From positions 22,116,662-22,180,661 of the forward strand of contig NC_132898.1 of the NCBI RefSeq assembly GCF_030463535.1: DNA of 64,000 bases. The letters are read 5' to 3'. How positions within the stretch are numbered: the first letter of the stretch is position 1; each line of letters starts with the position of its first letter. The notes beneath the pieces were generated by a model. It searched no databases, was not told the DNA's origin, and saw only the letters and a program-made list of their open reading frames with translations. A program made the position numbers and the translations under genes. Source of the DNA: Salminus brasiliensis (lineage: Eukaryota > Chordata > Actinopteri > Characiformes > Bryconidae). Below, piece after piece: positions 1 through 12,343 of the stretch.

Positions 1-404
1 GGTAAACGTCCTTGTTTGGGTTTTTTATGGTTTATATTTATGCATGTCGTCAGACACTTCCTGAGTCCAGTCAGTCTAGCATTGGCTTTTCTGACAAGTT
101 TATCGAGGTGCTTGGTTATAGTCGTATAATGCAGCAGAGATGCTCAGCCAGTTGGAACAACTTCACTTAGTTTCTGGACCTTGATTTGTCACCTCTGCAG
201 AGGCCCAGCTCCCTCTGACCACATCGGCCGGGTCGAATAACCCCAGTAGAAACCTTCTCCACATTCACTTGTAGAGAGGAACTATCACCTTTACACTACT
301 GACCAAGTACATCACTCAACTAGACGTCAGTTTATCACCTCTGGTGTCTCTCACACTCCAGCACTCGCCACACTTCACAAGTGCCTCATATTTACAAGCA
401 TGCC

Positions 405-615
405 CTGGAAATCCTGCCTGGAATGTTTACCATTAACCTCTGGATTGTATAGAAATAGCTCATGCCAGTGAGCCACAGGATTTCACAGCTATAGCGAGTT
501 CTTTCTGGAATTTGACGTTCAAATTTTCTGTGTAGACAGGGAAGACTTCCTTTTTTCCAATCAGGATTTGAACCAACAACCTTCTGATTATGGCAGCAGA
601 GCATCTACCACTCAA
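405..615 (-). mobile_element. tRNA-derived SINE-like fragment
   Basis: Read on the minus strand, an A-box-like GAGTGGTAGATGCTCTG near the 5' end is followed by a B-box-like GGTTCAAATCC, the spacing of a tRNA-derived SINE head. The body downstream is diverged and its end is uncertain. Confidence 0.45.
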
Positions 616-692
616 TGGAATGACTTCACGAACCAGACTTTTTCAATCAGAGCATTTACAGTTTATCCTGCTTTTGTCAAAGTAACTGTCTC

Positions 693-945
693 TATGGTCC
701 AGGGAAGGCTTTCTACTGAAACTAAACGTATTGGCCAGAGAACACAGCCCTACTGCTCCACAGCTTATTGCTGGGGGGCTTTATACCCTGTTAGCCTGGC
801 GTTAGGGATGGTGCCAATAGGGACCAGACAATCTGTGTGTGTTCTAAAGGGATTTGCACATCTGTGTCAGCAATGGGTGCAACTTAAAGTAAATGAAGGC
901 ATTCATTAGAAGGGGTGCCCACAAACATTTGGACACAGTGTGTAT
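693..945 (+). mobile_element. Dispersed MITE-like element, copy 1
   Basis: Shares words with segments at 47570-47895, 59470-59880 and 63690-63925: GTCCAGGGAAGGCTTTC near the start, a CTCCACAGCT...GGGGGCTTTATACC block, and GCACATCTGTGTCAGCAATG then TTCATTAGAAGGGGTG near the end. It closes with CACAAACATTTGGACA, the kind of terminus seen in fish Tc1-related non-autonomous elements. No intact ORF. Confidence 0.55.
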
Positions 946-1309
946 TTTCACATTTACCTTCTGAAAGCTGTTGTTTTAGCCATTCTGACACCCAGCATGG
1001 TGGACAATTCATTAATTGACCCGCCCTCTAAAAAAAAATCTAACAGAGAGTGGAGTTTTATTTACAGATGTCATGTAGGTCTCGTGTAGGTTTACTGGTG
1101 GGTCTGGATAGTAAAAAAAAAAAAAAAGTCGGCTTGTAGACGACTGACACCTGGTTCCATTCACCACCAATATAAAGAAATAAGTAACATATTGTGCAGG
1201 AAAATGGTCAGACTTCCCCTATAATAATAACTTTGTGTTTAAGGTTCACAGCAATGGAGAGCATTCAGTCAGTCACGTAGCAGCCGAACAAACACAAGAA
1301 GGAAATGAA

Positions 1310-2334
1310 ACAGAAGCTTTGTTATTTTTTATTTTATAAAAGCAAAGAGACTCGAATAGACACTGATACTGTTTTACAGAATTACCGTTCAGGCAGTGAA
1401 GCAGACCCCACAGAAACATCCAGAACACAACTCTGATCTGCACTTCAGAACTCTAAATGTTTAATATACAGATACAGGACATTAGCTCAGTGTACTCATA
1501 TCTAGAACATGATTAAAAGTTAACATTTAGAGAAAAGTGCTGTTCTGAAAGCTTCAGTTCCTCAACTATGATAGATACAGTAACACCAGGCCTGCACCAT
1601 GTATTAATAAAGGGGTCAGTTATCTAGAGTCATATTAATTCTAGACTAAACAGAATCTCTAATAGTGATTCATCTTCAGTCTAAGGCTTTATCTATGTGT
1701 GTAAGAAACAGCCTAAAGGGTTTAATAAAGCAGGGTTAATACAGTCGGTTATATATTGCAATATTAAATGTGATATATACTGTAAAATATGATGTATACT
1801 GTAAAAAATAACAGTACATGGATGCATTTATGGTGCAGCCTGAATGAGCATCAGTTTGAAGAACAGGGGAAAACCGAGGTTATGAATATATTAATATTTA
1901 CTGAATAAACACCCCCCCCCCTCATCTCTAAAGCTGAACCGGTCAGAACCCAAACTGTTCATCAATCATTAACAGAATAAAAACTACTGCAGGTCAGACT
2001 TTGACCCACCGGCCTGCTGTTGTGTGTGTTTACCCTATTTAAGGATAAACCAATTCTACACTCATTCTCTTAATAATAACAACAACGGGTCCTAAATGGT
2101 TCTAGGCTTGAACTTTAACAGCTGCAGAACCTATCCATGGTGTGGAACTGGTGTTAAAACCTCTTATTCAATTTACAAACCTAATTCTTTAAAGAACCAT
2201 CCACTAAAAGGTTCTCCAGGAAGCTGACCGTGGCTCCTGTGGTATTTTTTTTTTTTAAGAGTGTGACGTTCCACCAATATAAGTACTTTTAACTCACATA
2301 CCTCATCAATAGTAACTGTGTACGTGTGTGTGCG
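1310..2334 (-). other. irf6: Probable irf6 3' UTR and polyadenylation region
   Basis: No coding signal is seen directly downstream of the irf6 stop codon. The sequence is AT-rich and non-repetitive apart from short homopolymers. On the minus strand an AATAAA hexamer (plus-strand complement at 1328-1333) is a plausible polyadenylation signal, which would make a 3' UTR of about 1 kb. A second AATAAA lies near 1066. The transcript end is inferred, not shown. Confidence 0.4.
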
Positions 2335-3409
2335 TTACTGTGCGTGCAGTGCAGCAGGCAGGTGGATGCTGGCCCCCGGGGGCAGGGGCCAAGTGTCGTG
2401 CCCCTGGTGTGTCTGTAGAAGGCGGTAAAGCTGCTTCAGCTGAGTGACGATGTTGTCTTTGATGTCCGGGACGGAGATCTGCAGCCGGACGCTGCCGCTG
2501 TCAAACGAGCGCGTCCCGTCTCCCGAAAACATCTCACAGATGATCCGAGCCACCACCGGAACCACCTGCAGAAATTTCACACGTTTTAGCAGCTAAAAAC
2601 AAACCAAGGCTGCGTTGTAAACCTCTGAGCCACTTTCATACTCGTACAGGTGAAACATGTTTCACAGGTAGCACAATGTACAGTTAGGAAAAGGGATGTC
2701 CTGATCCTATTCAGTGACCAAGAATCAGGGCGGATTTTTGTATTTGGGTATTGACTTTTAAAGCCCGATCCACTTCCGATCCTTGGTTTTGTAGTAGCAG
2801 AGCGCCCTCTGGTGTCCAATTGGCACTATTAACAGATGTCAGCTGTCCCCTGCTGCAGTGAGGAACTCAAAAACTACTTTAGACTAGACATTGCTAATTT
2901 GTGACCTTGATTTGAACTGATCAGCGTGCTTAGGTCACCTCTTAATAGTCAAAACAAGGCTGACGTTGTCCTTTTACTCGAACTTTCCGTTCCATCTTAA
3001 ATGGCACAGCAGTTACGCTCTGCTGTTGAAATGTACACATTGTAGCACTATTTAAGGTGGAATGGAGAGTTAGAAATAGAAGCAAACTTTAGCCTTTGGT
3101 TGCTAATTAGTAATGTTACTGCACTTATCACTTAAAATAAAGCACTTTTTTGTTTTGTTACACAAATAATGTCACAGATGTTTATGGTGGTTCAGTACAG
3201 AGAACAGTAGCTCAAATTATGGCTCATAGCCTTGACCAGGGCTCACTTGCAAAAGATCTCAGTGTGACCCTGATTAAATACAACCACCACACTATAAAAC
3301 AATTACTACACAAATCAACAAACAGCAACAGATATCAGTTCAAAGTGTGTGCCACTATAAACACACACGCACTGGGAACAGGGAGCTAGGTATAAAGGTA
3401 TACATTACC

Positions 3410-3480
<71 letters not shown>

Positions 3481-6186
3481 TATATAATATATATTTGCCT
3501 GACGGGGAACTGAAACCCAGTCTGTCACAGGGAAAGTGGTGTTGGTACCCAGTACACTACACCAACCTGAAGTTGTTTGATGTGTTCACATGTCCAAATA
3601 AAAACCATGACTCTTTGGCGCTCTGAGATCTCTGAAACACTGCAGGTGCGAAACTCAGACTTACCTGAACCATTATCAGCTTCCTCTCTCTCGGACGGCC
3701 GTCTGGCCACTCCTCTCCGAAACACAGGTGGATATCAAACTGAGGCAGAACAGGAGACTGACCACGCTGGTGTGCAATCACACCTACACATACGCACATA
3801 CACAGACAGTTACTAAATGGCTGACTCAGACTGAGCAAGTCCACAAAACAGCACTAATGACAAACATGTTCCAACACTCAACACACAGCACCTAGAATAT
3901 CTAGTGCGCTATAACGTTTCTATGATCCACACACAGTAATACAGACTGTAATACACTACAGGAAGCATAGGGGGTGCTCTATAGAGTTCATATGATCCAC
4001 ACTCTCCTTCTGACAGACTGTAATACTACAGGTAGCATAGGTGGTGCGCTATAATCCTCTACAATAGTTAATATGATGCTATGGTGCAGAAGTAGTGCTA
4101 AGGGGAACTCACCGCTGAGAAAGGACTCCAGGCAAAAGAGTTTGACCTTGCGCTGGCGTTCAATGAGGTTGGGTGCGTTGGGGTTTGGGGCACAAGGTCC
4201 AGACCAGTATACCTTACACTGGCACAGCCGGACGGCATAGATGTCATGTCCACTGACCTCCAGAATGAGGCCGCGGTCCATGACATCCAGCAGGCGGTTG
4301 GTGAAGAGGCGCTGCTTATCGTTGGTGATGTGCTCTGTGGGGGGGAAGCGGAGCTGCTCCAGAGATATCGGGCCAAACAGCTCCTCCTGATTCACCATCG
4401 GACCCAGATCGCCGTAGAACAGCCGACAGCCCTGAGGGTTACTGACCGTCATCGCAGGACACACCTCCTTTCCACGGTAATAAAACTGCACCTCAAGATC
4501 AGTCACTGAAAACAAACACACACTGCACTATTAGCCTCCTGCTCTAGTTCCAGCACCTCCCCTCCCCTAGCTGCGCCCAGTAACGTGTGCTACAGTGTGT
4601 ATGTGTGTGTCTGCATGCTTACTGGGCAGGGAGCTGATCCAGGTCTCTGGTGTGGTGAACAGTGTGTCTGGTATGGCGGCGATGGGCGGTGGCTCCATGC
4701 TGGGCGGCTGGATTTCCATCTCCACGTCCATCGGCTCCTTCTTAGGCCACACCTCAGATGGGACAGGGGGGCAGCTGGGGGGCTGTAGAGGGGACACAGA
4801 GCCTGGTGGGGTCCAAACAGGGGGGGCCAGAGGAGAATTGCTAACTGCGAAGACACACACAGACACACACAGACATACACACAGTCATAATTAATTTCTA
4901 TACCAATCTTTCTTTATTCCATACAGTTGAACACACTATCTTTAACACTGATCTATGCAAATTACCTCTGTAGGCTAAATAGGTGGGGCTAAAATGCTGT
5001 AGGCAAAATGGGCAGGGCTAAACTGACATCACGTCACCAAAATCAAGCGTTTTGGTGTATAACTGAAGTGTAGTGTGTGAGACTAACCTGGAGGGTGGTA
5101 AGGAGGTGGCGGGGGTTCTGGCGTATCTGGAACATCATCTTCTTCACCATCCGAATCATATGTAGGAACAGAACCTGTAGAACCTGAACAAGAACACATA
5201 ATTAAATACAGTAAACATAAATAATATCATATTAGATTGACAATTATAGATTTTTATTTTTTTTTATTACAGTAGTTTACAGTAGCATTTTACCCGGGTT
5301 ACTAAGGGGCTGCGGGATGTCACACACATCATAGATCTTCAGAGGGTTGATGGGAACCTCTTTGGTTCCGTCATAGATGAGGTTAAACTCGCGACTCTTG
5401 TTGAGAGCACAGCGGAGTTGAGCCTTCCACTTCGCTGGGTCCGGCTCGTCCACCCCCTCCTGAAACTTCCCTGTCTCCACAGCCCATGCCTGATATATGC
5501 ATGCACACACACATACACATACTTAAAATAATAGTCCTGAGTAGCTATTTAATATTTGAGGTAAGAAGGCAAATTAGCTTTTTTATAAGGGTATTCTATA
5601 GGGTAATGACCTAACATGTGTCTAATCCAATATGTGCAAAGTCAGCCTACGCCTCTTTTTGAACTGCAAAACATCACAGGCAGCCGACACAATCAGAGAA
5701 ATGTACTGGTTCCCTAGCTCCTACCGCACCCGCTAACAGATGCCTGTGCTGGCCAACATTGCTTTGAGAGCGGAGCGAGCACGGCCAATTGTGCACTCTC
5801 AGACTTTGGCTGCTGATGGAAAAGCAGCATGGCTCAGGATTCAAACTCACAACACCTGGTCCACAGATGCACATTAGACCGCTGAGCCACTTGGTCTAGA
5901 GAGAGAGTGGGAACTGAATTTGTATTAATATGTACAAATATCAGTTTTCTAGGTTTCCCCCTCCCTCCACTAGTCTGGTTATTGTGGTTACTGTGGCAGC
6001 ATGTCTGACCTTGAAGATTGTGTTCTCCTCCTCCTGCTGCTGGGCGGTGTGCCGGGTGGCGTGTCTCCATGGAATCTGAAAGCGTTTGGCATCGCGGTCC
6101 AACCACACCAACCCTGGAAATGCCCCGTTATCCACCTGAGCCACAAGCCAGGGCTTCAGCCGCACACGCCGGGGGTGCACCGACAT
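2335..6186 (-). CDS. irf6: Interferon regulatory factor 6, complete coding region in 7 exons
   Basis: Nuclear transcription factor of the IRF family; in vertebrates IRF6 drives keratinocyte and periderm differentiation. Coding exons in transcript order: 6186-6010, 5489-5294, 5183-5088, 4844-4623, 4505-4113, 3783-3665, 2565-2335. All junctions are GT/AG with matching phase, giving 477 residues (human 467). The N-terminal winged-helix DNA-binding domain (about residues 4-118) shows the five-tryptophan signature at W13, W28, W40, W61 and W80. A proline-rich acidic linker (about 125-231) follows, then the IRF-association domain (about 232-405) with the [13 protein letters not shown] stretch. The motif [11 protein letters not shown] and the linker favour IRF6 over its paralogue IRF5. 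The start is the ATG at 6186, two bases after an acceptor, so the 5' UTR is spliced. The introns carry a tRNA-derived SINE and simple repeats. Confidence 0.96.
2975..3085. mobile_element. Palindromic MITE, diverged copy
   Basis: Inverted arms CCGTTCCATCTTAAATGG (about 2987) and CTATTTAAGGTGGAATGG (about 3050) flank a short loop. The arm words match the perfect copy at 8854-8966 with a few substitutions. Confidence 0.6.
3412..3474. repeat. (TA)n microsatellite
   Basis: About 31 uninterrupted TA dinucleotides, directly followed by a diverged tRNA-like fragment (3495-3575). Confidence 0.95.
3495..3575 (-). mobile_element. tRNA-derived SINE head fragment
   Basis: On the minus strand GGTTGGTGTAGTGTACTGGG resembles an A-box region and GGGTTTCAGTTCCCC a degenerate B box. 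The closely similar minus-strand fragment at 23525-23605 suggests one SINE family. It overlaps the intron side of irf6. Confidence 0.45.
5640..5905 (-). mobile_element. tRNA-derived SINE in irf6 intron
   Basis: On the minus strand the element opens with AGTGGCTCAGCGGTCTA (A box) and, about 35 bases on, GAGTTTGAATCC (B box), followed by a tRNA-unrelated body rich in GCTCGCTCCGCTCTC and GGTGCGGTAGGAGC words. It lies between the first two irf6 coding exons, in the same orientation as the gene. Confidence 0.6.
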
Positions 6187-6529
6187 CTCTACGGATGGAA
6201 GGGAGGGTCAACAGTTAACAGTTAGCATGGTCTTCATTGCTACTTTCTTGCTCTAATAATAGAATGTGACATGTGAACAATGTTTTAAATGTTTTTTAAG
6301 CATCATATACCAGAGGTTTCTTTGTACTAAAAAACAAAAAAAAATACATTGTACCTGGCAAAGAACTATTTAAACATTCAAAAGGTTATTTGGGCTGCCA
6401 TGGTTCTATACAAAAACACCTAAAAGAACACCTTTTATAAATATGTACAGTCTACAGCAAGTACACTCTTAGTAAAAAGGGGTTCTACCACTTGTGATAG
6501 GGATGCCTATTTGGTGCTATGCGTGTACA

Positions 6530-7160
6530 CAAGTCCAGTCGTGAAATTCTCTCACTACTAAATATTCCACGGTCAACTGTGGTATTATAACAAAGTGGAA
6601 GCGATTGAAAACAACAGCTCAGCCACAACGTTGTAGGCCATGTAAAATGACAGAGCGCCAGGGTCAGCGGATGCTAAGGCGCATTGTGTGGACAACGTGT
6701 TCCCTGGAGTGACGAATTATGCTTCTCTGTCTGGCAATCTCATAGACGAGTTTGGTGGTTTGGAGGACTGACTGCATTGTGCCAAGTGTAAAGTTTGGTG
6801 GGGGGGGGGGATTATGGTCTGGGGTTGGATTTTGAGAGTTGGATTTGGCCCCTTAGTTCTAGTGAAAGGAAATTATAATGCTTCATTATACCAAGACATT
6901 TTGGTGAATTTCATGCTTCCAACTTTGCGTTGGATGCATGAAATGAGACAGCTTGGTGTAGAAGAACTTGACCTGACCATAAACCTATAGAAAACCTTTG
7001 AAATGAATTAGAGAGGAGACTACGAGCCTGACAAGTGCACTTTTGGAAGAATGCATAAGCACATCCCTAAACCTTGTGGAAAGCCTTCCCAGAAGAGTTG
7101 TTATGCTGTTATAGCTGCAAAGGGTGTCCCGACATCATTTTAAACCCTATGGATTAAGAA
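6530..7160 (+). mobile_element. Decayed Tc1-like transposon relic
   Basis: Successive plus-strand stretches match the Tc1-like transposase region by eye: AAGTGGAAGCG...CAACAGCTCAGCCAC, AGCGGATGCTAAGGCGCAT, CTGGAGTGACGAATTA, TGTGCCAAGTGTAAAGTTTG, GGCCCCTTAGTTCTAGTG and CTTCCCAGAAGAGTTG. The reading frame is broken by stops and deletions, and no terminal repeats are intact. A (TG)n tract follows. Located upstream of the first irf6 coding exon, in its large 5' intron. Confidence 0.8.
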
Positions 7161-7164
7161 TGGG

Positions 7165-7207
<43 letters not shown>
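7161..7207. repeat. (TG)n microsatellite
   Basis: Dinucleotide run at the 3' end of the Tc1-like relic. Confidence 0.95.
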
Positions 7208-7211
<4 letters not shown>

Positions 7212-7214
7212 GTA

Positions 7215-8045
7215 ATCATGTCAACTTATAACAATAGAACCCTTTTTGGTGAGGTGTAGAACCATTTTCCATAGGTTCTTTCAAAAAAAAAAAAAAACCC
7301 ATCTGACCTTTAAAGGAAAGGGGCTCTTTGTAGTTTTAAAAAGGATTCATGACAGCAGAAACCTCTTAAAACGTTATTCAACGCATGACAATAGCAGAAC
7401 CCTTTATAAGATTCTAAAAAGAACACTAAAAGAAAAGGGTTCTACATAGTGCAGAAAAGGGTTAGTTGTCTCATAACAGTGGACCCTTTTGGTGTAGAAC
7501 CATTTAAAACAGCTTCTATAAAGAACCCTCTACACGCTAAGAAAAGGATCCTTCTTATTATGATAGGGAAACCCTCTTTTGAAATGTTGTACACAGAACT
7601 ATCTACATTAAACAAAAACAGCTCTAGCTAGAAATTAGTATTGCAAACGGTTCTTCGACTCATAACATTAGTAAAACCCTTATTGCTGCTGTGCAGAACC
7701 ATTTTTAAAAGGCTCTTTAAAGAACCATCTACAAGTAAAAGAAGGGTTCTATATAGTATTGAAAGGGATTCTTCAACTCAGGACATAGCAGAACCCTCTT
7801 TTAAAAGGTTCTATAAAGGACCATCTAATACTGAAGCCATCTGCACTAAACAAAAAGGGTTCTACGCAGTACTAAATAGGGTTCTTTGTCTTAAGGATGT
7901 TCCACTGCTATTTTTTTTTTTTAAGAAAACATGATGTACAAGAGAACCGGCATTCCCATGATTCTTTGAGTTGTATAAAGCCACTGCTTTACTAGAGAAC
8001 CCTTGAAGAACCACCTTTTTTTTTTTTAAAGAATTATCAATGAAC
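7215..8045. repeat. Degenerate tandem repeat of AGAACC/GGTTCT words
   Basis: A diverged array in which the words AAAGGGTTCT, CATAACA/TCATAACA, TAGAACCATTTT and AAAGAACCATCTA recur about every 100-120 bp. Similar single units occur near 9700, 10180-10310, 27850 and 30040, so the family is dispersed. No coding frame. Confidence 0.6.
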
Positions 8046-8115
8046 ACAAAGTAACAACGCACATTTAGTATGAATCTATTCTTTCTATCAATCTACTCTA
8101 CTAATATATACACAC

Positions 8116-8117
<2 letters not shown>

Positions 8118-8175
<58 letters not shown>

Positions 8176-8206
8176 TATATATACACAGATATATATATAC
8201 ACACAC

Positions 8207-8264
<58 letters not shown>

Positions 8265-8269
8265 CATAT

Positions 8270-8334
<65 letters not shown>

Positions 8335-8359
8335 TACATATATACACACATACATATAT

Positions 8360-8410
<51 letters not shown>

Positions 8411-8425
8411 TACATACACACACAC
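8118..8425. repeat. Compound (TA)n/(CA)n microsatellite
   Basis: Alternating blocks of TA and CA dinucleotides with ATACACACAT junctions over about 300 bp. All long ORFs here are repeat artefacts of YI/HT type. Confidence 0.98.
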
Positions 8426-8637
8426 ACACAGGACAGTAGACCTATAAAGTATCTACAAGCATCACAATGGTATATAATGTAAATCTATATACATGTATCA
8501 GTCTATAAGAGCACTAACCTACACACTGTATATAAAGCATCAGCTCACACGCATTATTAATGTAGAACAATGTTTATCTCTACAATTTACACACAGTATC
8601 GATCAATAACGAGTATTAATAGGCACAAGGCATGACG

Positions 8638-8674
<37 letters not shown>

Positions 8675-8853
8675 ATCTGGATGAATCACCTTCAGTATCG
8701 GTATGAAGGTAAGCAGCTGGATGTGAGTTTTGAGTTACACACCAGGTGCAGGTAGGTAGGTGTGTGTGTGTATGTGTATAATGGCGTCTCTATGCTTTAG
8801 TGGGGTCCCATCCCCACTAACCCCTTATGAGGGTCTCTCCGCTTCAGGCCGGT

Positions 8854-8966
8854 TTCTCGTTGGAACTCTCCGTTCCACCTTAAATGGTGCAGGAGTACAT
8901 TCTGGTGCCTCCGGCTACATGTAACTGATGCACCATTTAAGGTGGAACGGAGAGTTCCAACGAGAA
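8854..8966. mobile_element. Perfect 38-bp inverted-repeat MITE in irf6 intron 1
   Basis: Left arm 8854-8891 and right arm 8929-8966 are perfect reverse complements over 38 bp, separated by a 37-base loop. The arms contain CCACCTTAAATGG / CCATTTAAGGTGG. It lies about 110 bp downstream of the likely irf6 exon-1 donor, so the pre-mRNA would form a strong hairpin. Relatives at 2975-3085 and 34905-34990. Confidence 0.85.
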
Positions 8967-9075
8967 GCCCAGGTGAGCGTCCAAACTGCCTGCTTCTCTC
9001 TGCTGCTCGTGCACGGCTGAAGCGAAGGCTCACGCGCTTTGACCTAAACACAAACAAAGTGCACCTGGGACTCAC

Positions 9076-9290
9076 CTGTCTGCAGCGCGCGCGAGCCGGA
9101 AGCAGCAGCAGCAGCAACTCCTGTTCTGGTTTGTTTCTTTTAACTTCTACACGGAGTTAAAACGCTCTCTCTTTCCGAGCGCGCGCGCGTTCTCACACAC
9201 ACACACAACCAAACACAATCTCTCCTACACACACACACACTCGCTGAGAGAGTCTGAGAAAGTGCGTGAGGTGAGGCGCTCGAGCTCTAC
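9076..9290 (-). other. irf6: Probable non-coding first exon of irf6
   Basis: The irf6 start codon sits just after a splice acceptor (minus strand at 6188/6189), so an upstream non-coding exon is needed. On the minus strand a consensus donor (CAG then GTGAGT) ends a CpG-containing block at 9076. The upstream boundary near 9290 is a guess based on the start of the GC-rich promoter. Another donor-like site (AAAG then GTAGAG) lies at 9291. Confidence 0.4.
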
Positions 9291-9291
9291 C

Positions 9292-9420
9292 TTTCGCTGT
9301 TTTTCCTCTTCTCGACGCTTCCCGAAACTCAGGTAGGCGGTGACGTCACGCACGTTTCAGGGCGGCACACCTTTGCTCGGTGGCTCACGCGCGCGCGCGC
9401 ACACGCACACACACACACAC

Positions 9421-9462
<42 letters not shown>

Positions 9463-9485
9463 GAGGTTAGGGGGCGGGGCCGGTT
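9292..9485 (-). promoter_or_regulatory. Candidate irf6 promoter with CRE and GC box
   Basis: This block is rich in CpG compared with the rest of the window. It has a perfect palindromic cAMP-response element TGACGTCA at 9341-9348 and a GC box (GGGGCGGGGCC) at 9471-9481, separated by (CG)/(CA)/(CT) repeats at 9388-9461. Position fits the start of the minus-strand irf6 transcript. No TATA box was found. Promoter activity is inferred. Confidence 0.4.
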
Positions 9486-9486
9486 T

Positions 9487-12111
9487 ATCTCCATCACTGA
9501 TTAATACCGCGATATTAAAGCCAACGGTGTTAGAATTGGTTCAGGTTCTGAGAACTGTGCAGGATTCGACTGTTTTTTAAAAAAGTGATAATGTGTATTT
9601 ACTGTAAACATGTTGTTGTATAGAACTGCACTCTATAGAACCACTGCATTTACTACAGACCTTTTAAAGAACCCCTTTCAGAAGAGTGTATGGTGTGTCA
9701 AGTCAATGCACTCTTTTTAAATGGTTGAACCATTTAAAGGTCCAATGAAGAACGAGCTACACTCTAAACAAAAGGTCCTCTTAACACCTCATCTAAATTG
9801 TCCTGCTCTGGCAGACTGTGAATAGTTTAGAGGAATGATGGTGGTTCTGCGGTGCCGTGGAACCATAGATGAAAATGCAACAGATTTAAACAGCAAGGGT
9901 ACAAACTGTGTGATAACTGTGTGCGATAATATATGAAAATAGAGACAAAAAGAAAGAGAAAGTGAGGAAGATCAGTAGGAGAGAAAGGCCAAGATCCACA
10001 ATACTATTATAATATTCGTATTTATGTTTTTCCAACAATAGATATTTCTGCTTGCCTGACAGAATCCGATCACAGAAAACACTTGTGTTAAATGTGGACG
10101 AGAGATCCGTCTTGGACCACATCCGAATGTGGTTTGAGAGATCCAATCGTAATCTGATCACAATGCAGTGTAAACAGGCCAGAATTAATAACAAAAGTGG
10201 AACTCTTTATAAATGTTTCTATAAGGAACCATCTACTATCTAAAGAAAAAGATTGCTTGACTTGTAACACTAGTGGAAAGGGTTATATATGTTACTGAAA
10301 AAGAGTTCTTTTGGTGTCCTGGTGTCAGGCGCAGGAACACAGAGAGCAGGGAATTCACCATGTAATCCGAGAAGGAGAAGATAATGAAGAAAAGAGTGTT
10401 TCTCTCTACTGAATCACTTAAAAAACACTACAAGTAAAATACATCCCATAATATTCTCATATGTATGCATATACACACACACACATTCTCTAACTGTACA
10501 CTGATGAACAACTGATAAACCAGCAACAACTGTTTTGCTTTCATTTAGTAAAGCTGAGGATTTGGAGCCCCCTGATGGTCAGTCTGTGTAAATGAAGAGT
10601 TGTAATATATAAAAATATAAATAGAGACAGCTGTGACTGAAATGGCTCTGTGGCTACCCGATTCGCATCCCCAGCCCAATGTGTGTCGAGCATGCACGGA
10701 CATGCGCTGTGCAAAACTGAGCAGGGGACGCAGATCCGGTAGCCAGTAATGTCATTTATGGCATTTGAAAGTGACAATTGTTCAGTGTAGATTAGCTAAC
10801 GTTAGCTAGCCAGACGGACACCTGCTCCACTAACTGTGACAGCTATATACAATATATATGTATTAACAACAACCAGGCAATATTTAGTAGCCATATCTAT
10901 GCTGGCTAAATATGCTAACTCAGCGCTAGCGTTAGACTGGTAGTCGGCAAGGAGTAGGGAGGTCCAGGACAGCAACACCACCACCACTGCCTCGGCACTG
11001 TCGCTACCTGATCCACGCTTCTTGGCTAATTTGCACACATGCTCTGCATGAATCAGGGAGGAGATGCGAAATGGGTAGCGGCAGGCTCCCTGTTTTTGTT
11101 TTAGGGCACTAATGAGTATGTCGGCCAAATGTCCAAATCATAAAGTGGAATTCGAGCGTGATTTGGTGGGCATTACAGTCTCACACAATGTGCTTATAAT
11201 TTATAGTAAACACTGTAGTTCACTACGTGAGTTGAACGAGGACCACAATGCTTAGTGAGTCTCGTTACAAAGCAACAGACAGCGGACTGAACTGGACATG
11301 ATGATGTTTACTCATACGAGCAAGTAGTGACCTAGAACTTAAATAGGGAGCCATTTCAGTCACAGCCATAGTTACTAGCCACTGAATGCCCATGAATTTT
11401 ACACATTTTTTTAACATGTAGGTGGTTAACAGTAGGTTTAGGTTGCTAAGCAACATACTAGTCAAAGACAGCACAATGCTTCACTACCTGTATTTAATTA
11501 AATTCAGTATGTAAGTGTATGAAATTTTAAACATGGCTGACGCACATGGGTGTACAATTGGGTAGGGATAGACATGCTCCACTACCTGTTATAGCTATAT
11601 ATAATAAATGTGTATAAATGCTAACTCAGCGATAGCGTTAGCCTGCTAGCCAGTGAGGCATAGAGAGGTCGAGTTGGCAGACGAGGACAGCGACACCATC
11701 ACCACTGTCGGCACTGTTGCTTCTCAATCCACGTTCTTGACTAATTAGCACTGAGCATGCAAGCACATGCTCTGCATGAATCAGGGAGGGGATGCGAATT
11801 GGGTAGCGACAGGATCCCTATTTACGTTTTAGGGCATTAATAAGTATGTCGGCCATTTGAGAGTGTCTCAGAATTCATTATGTGAAAAGCTGCTATATCT
11901 TAAAATAAAGGCTCTAGATGACATGAAATTGCATGTCATCAGAAATCTGTCAATCTGTAATGCAAAAAGTCTCCCTGTGGACCACTTTTATGTCCCCACC
12001 AAACCTGCACCCGTCCTAATGCATGATGGTGATCGTGATGAGGAAGTGTCTAAATTCACTTCACGCATGTTTACTTAGTAGACTAAACAGTCTCTCTCCC
12101 TATATATATAC
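9487..12111. other. Intergenic spacer upstream of irf6
   Basis: No gene recognised. It holds scattered AGAACC-type repeat units (9640-9780, 10180-10310) and two imperfect copies of one segment (10828-11130 and 11575-11860). Short ORFs have no recognisable domain. Confidence 0.6.
10828..11860. repeat. Imperfect direct duplication
   Basis: Segment 10828-11130 recurs, diverged, at 11575-11860. Shared words include GCTAACTCAGCG, TAGCGTTAG, GCATGAATCAGGGAGG, ATGCGAA.TGGGTAGCG and TAAGTATGTCGGCCA at the end of each copy. The copies are about 740 bp apart in the same orientation. Whether this is a tandem duplication or two insertions of one element is not clear. Confidence 0.7.
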
Positions 12112-12343
12112 ACTGCTCAAAAAATAAAGGGAGCACTCAAATAACACATCCTAGATCTGAATGAATGAAATATTCTCATTGAATACTTTGTTCTGTACAA
12201 AGTTGAATGTGCTGACAACAAAATCACACAAAAATCATCAATGGAAATCAAATTTATTAACCAATAGAGGCCTGGATCTGGAGAAAAAAAAATTAAAAGT
12301 GGAAAAACACACTACAGGCTGATCCAACTTTGAAGTAATCTCC

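Noticed and set aside
8070-8447. Open frames of [10 protein letters not shown] type on both strands
   Set aside because: Pure TA/CA dinucleotide repeat.
10802-11128. 108-codon minus-strand open frame
   Set aside because: Falls in one copy of a diverged duplication, and the second copy does not keep the frame; no domain recognised.
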